This document shows, piece by piece, positions 6,177-7,448 of a stretch of 7,448 nt of DNA. Below the pieces are notes generated by a model that ran no database searches, was not told the DNA's origin, and saw only the letters and a list, made by a program, of their open reading frames with translations. Source of the DNA: JBKPNZ01 sp046732895 (GTDB lineage Bacteria > Actinomycetota > Thermoleophilia > Solirubrobacterales > 70-9). Both the position numbers and the translations under genes were made by a program. The stretch spans positions 1 through 7,448 of the forward strand of contig JBKPNZ010000038.1 of NCBI GenBank assembly GCA_046732895.1. The letters are read 5' to 3'. The first letter of the stretch is position 1. Each line of letters begins with the position of its first letter.

Positions 6177-6216
6177 AGTAAGGGGTTACGGCGCGGAAGT
6201 AAGGGGTCCAGGCACG
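6177..6216 (+). repeat. Imperfect tandem direct repeat, 21-nt period, AGTAAGGGGT
   Basis: The 10-mer AGTAAGGGGT occurs at 6177-6186 and again at 6198-6207. Several flanking bases also match at the same 21-nt offset, for example the GGC at 6190-6192 and 6211-6213. Two helical turns separate the copies. The repeat lies in the gene-poor stretch between the sigma promoter and the small ORF at 6299. It may be a pair of binding sites or part of a degraded REP-like element; sequence alone does not decide. Confidence 0.45.
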
Positions 6217-6238
6217 AAAGTGTGCGTGAACGCCCGAT

Positions 6239-6256
6239 GTAAGACGGGGGTCTTAC
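6239..6256. repeat. Perfect 7-bp hairpin, GTAAGAC/GTCTTAC
   Basis: Arms GTAAGAC (6239-6245) and GTCTTAC (6250-6256) surround a GGGG loop. It lies 43 bp upstream of the ATG at 6299 and shares the GTAAG core with the direct repeats at 6178 and 6199. There is no following T-run, so a classical terminator is unlikely. An operator or an RNA hairpin in a leader are both possible. Confidence 0.45.
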
Positions 6257-6298
6257 GCGTAGCTTCGACGGTGAGCTGAACTACCGGAAGGGGATCAC

Positions 6299-6526
6299 AT
6301 GAACCCGCAACTGCTCACCGCAATCGCACTGGACCGCATGAACGAGGTCGCCAGGCAGGCTGAGGCCCACAGGCGGACTCACAGCGCCTCCAGCAAGCGC
6401 AATCACAATCGTGGCGATCGGCCGGAGCACCGGCCGATCGTCGCTCGCTTGAGGGGGCAATACTTGAAGCGTGGCGATGCGCGTAACGTCAAGCCGGTTC
6501 ATCGGGCGACGCCCGGAGCTTGCTGA
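6299..6526 (+). CDS. Small basic hypothetical protein or leader ORF
   Basis: The 75-residue product begins with a plausible amphipathic helix (MNPQLLTAIALDRMNEVARQAEAHRR) and then becomes strongly basic and low in hydrophobic residues (SSKRNHNRGDRPEHRPIVARLRG). I do not recognise a family, and there is no signal peptide or membrane span. The start is well supported: GGAAGGGG at 6286-6293, five bases before the ATG. The second half carries a perfect hairpin (6415-6440), and the last 50 bp overlap the LuxR-type gene in another frame. The first 30 residues look protein-like, while the tail may be shaped by the hairpin and the overlap. It could be a real small protein, or a regulatory ORF whose translation controls the next gene. 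Confidence 0.5.
   Translation: MNPQLLTAIALDRMNEVARQAEAHRRTHSASSKRNHNRGDRPEHRPIVARLRGQYLKRGDARNVKPVHRATPGAC
6411..6444 (+). promoter_or_regulatory. Strong RNA hairpin upstream of the LuxR-type gene
   Basis: Arms CGATCGGCCGG (6415-6425) and CCGGCCGATCG (6430-6440) are perfect complements around an AGCA loop. As RNA the stem extends through G-U and G-C pairs to 6411/6444, giving about 15 bp. It is inside the small ORF and ends about 33 nt before the ATG at 6477. The following sequence is not T-rich, so an intrinsic terminator is unlikely. Control of translation or of mRNA stability is a reasonable inference. Confidence 0.5.
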
Positions 6527-7448
6527 GCTCCAGACGGGTCTGAGTGAGGCCACCGATGGCAAGCCATCCATCGCGCTCGTCGGCGGCGAGTCCGGCGTCG
6601 GCAAAAGCCGACTTCTCGACGAGCTCATCGACAAGGCCCGCGATGCGGGAGCGCGTGTCATCGGCGGCGAATGCGTCGAGCTCGGTCAGGACGAGCTCCC
6701 CTATGGACCGATCGTTTCAGCTCTTCGTCCTCTCGTTCGCGACGGCGACCCAGCCTTAGAAGACCTCCCTGATCCCCTGCGCGCCGAGCTCACTCGCCTT
6801 GTGCCCGAGCTCGGCGCGCCCCTGCCCGCCGCCGGCGACCGTGAGGACCAGTCCCGCCGGCAGCTCTTCGAGGCACTGCTTGCCCTCCTTGATCGTCTCA
6901 GCGAGCAGGCGCCCGTTCTGCTCTGGATCGACGATGCGCACTGGGCGGACAGCTCGACGCGCGCCTTTTTGGCGTTCCTTGCCACGGGCCTGTGCAACGA
7001 GCGGGTTCTGACCGTCGTCGCGTACCGATCGGACGAGCTCCACAGGCGCCACCCGCTGCGCCCGCTGTTGGCGACGCTGGAGCGCGCCCCCAGGACGCGG
7101 CGGATCGAGCTGGCCCGGTTCGACCGTGACGAGCTCGGCAGCCAGCTCGAGGACATCCTTGGCGAGCCTCCGTCACGCGAGGTGATCGAGCGCTTCTACG
7201 GGCGCAGCGAGGGCAACGCCCTGTTCACGGAGGAGCTTCTCGCAGCGGGCCTCGACGGCCGTGGCGCCCTGCCGCCGACCCTCCGCGACGCGCTGCTCCT
7301 GCGGATCGAGCGCCTCTCGGAGGTGTCCCAGCGCGCCCTTCAGGTCCTCGCGGTGGTCGGGCGCGCCGACCACGAGCTCCTTGCCGCCGTGTGTGGGATC
7401 AAGGCAAGCGAGCTCGCAGACGGGCTGCGCGAGGCAGTGACGGCGAAC
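6477..7448 (+). CDS. LuxR/MalT-type ATPase regulator (LAL family), N-terminal part
   Basis: The frame is open for 324 codons to the window edge, so only the ATPase part is seen. The order is typical of large ATP-binding LuxR-family regulators: RFIGRRPELAEL (7-18), Walker A GESGVGKS (37-44), Walker B VLLWIDDAHWAD (147-158), and RSEGNALFTEELL (243-255), which matches the usual EGNP-type sensor segment. The family signals by ATP-dependent oligomerisation and normally ends in a LuxR helix-turn-helix, which would lie beyond 7448. An adenylate cyclase-like or kinase-associated AAA protein is the main alternative. ATG 6477 gives MRVTSSRFIGR, as in relatives I recall; GTG 6471 is also possible, and a stop at 6465 rules out anything earlier. 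Neither has a strong Shine-Dalgarno, so coupling to the overlapping small ORF is plausible. Confidence 0.87.
   Translation, partial: MRVTSSRFIGRRPELAELQTGLSEATDGKPSIALVGGESGVGKSRLLDELIDKARDAGARVIGGECVELGQDELPYGPIVSALRPLVRDGDPALEDLPDPLRAELTRLVPELGAPLPAAGDREDQSRRQLFEALLALLDRLSEQAPVLLWIDDAHWADSSTRAFLAFLATGLCNERVLTVVAYRSDELHRRHPLRPLLATLERAPRTRRIELARFDRDELGSQLEDILGEPPSREVIERFYGRSEGNALFTEELLAAGLDGRGALPPTLRDALLLRIERLSEVSQRALQVLAVVGRADHELLAAVCGIKASELADGLREAVTAN

Noticed and set aside
6410..6478. Repeated 9-mer CGTGGCGAT at 6410 and 6470
   Set aside because: One copy lies in the base of the hairpin and the other at the LuxR-type start. A 9-mer match in GC-rich DNA is weak evidence, and nothing else supports it as a binding site.
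6701..7156. Minus-strand frame of 151 codons opposite the LuxR-type gene
   Set aside because: The plus strand carries Walker A and Walker B motifs in one continuous frame. The minus-strand product is Ser/Arg low-complexity, as expected of a shadow frame.

Overview
This window is high-GC bacterial chromosomal DNA with dense genes, short gaps and GTG/TTG starts as well as ATG. The protein sequences look actinobacterial: an SigA/HrdB-type group 2 sigma factor, a TatA/TatC pair with no separate TatB, a large ATPase of the LuxR/MalT type, and a membrane-anchored TPR protein beginning MLFDLQ. My best guess is Thermoleophilia (Solirubrobacterales or Gaiellales relatives). That placement rests on recalled family resemblance, not on a search.

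Layout, left to right. (1) Positions 1-2118 read rightward: the tail of an unidentified gene, then tatA, tatC and a membrane-anchored TPR protein, closely spaced like an operon, then a tRNA-Lys(CTT). (2) An alkyltransferase-like (ATL) DNA-damage-binding gene starts on the last base of that tRNA and runs to 2409. Its stop codon overlaps, tail to tail, that of a leftward GT-B glycosyltransferase (2406-3704). (3) A 65-bp divergent gap separates the glycosyltransferase from a rightward patatin-like phospholipase (3770-4936). (4) A leftward group 2 sigma-70 factor (4964-5902) has a convincing promoter (near-consensus -35, extended -10) and a leader of about 160 nt. (5) A gene-poor stretch of about 230 bp (6067-6298) is full of short inverted and direct repeats. 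(6) A small, well-initiated ORF (6299-6526) contains a perfect 11-bp hairpin and overlaps the start of a LuxR/MalT-type ATPase regulator (6477 to the window end, incomplete).

How the genes fit together. TatA and TatC form a minimal twin-arginine translocase for folded proteins; the TPR protein may be an accessory factor at the membrane, but only position supports that. The ATL protein would flag O6-alkylguanine lesions for nucleotide excision repair. The glycosyltransferase and patatin act on small-molecule or lipid substrates that cannot be named from sequence. The sigma factor and LuxR-type ATPase are regulators reading away from a shared repeat-rich intergenic region.

I see no CRISPR array, complete insertion sequence or prophage. 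The least explained parts are the tRNA/ATL junction, the repeat-rich region at 6116-6256, and the small ORF plus hairpin in front of the LuxR-type gene.
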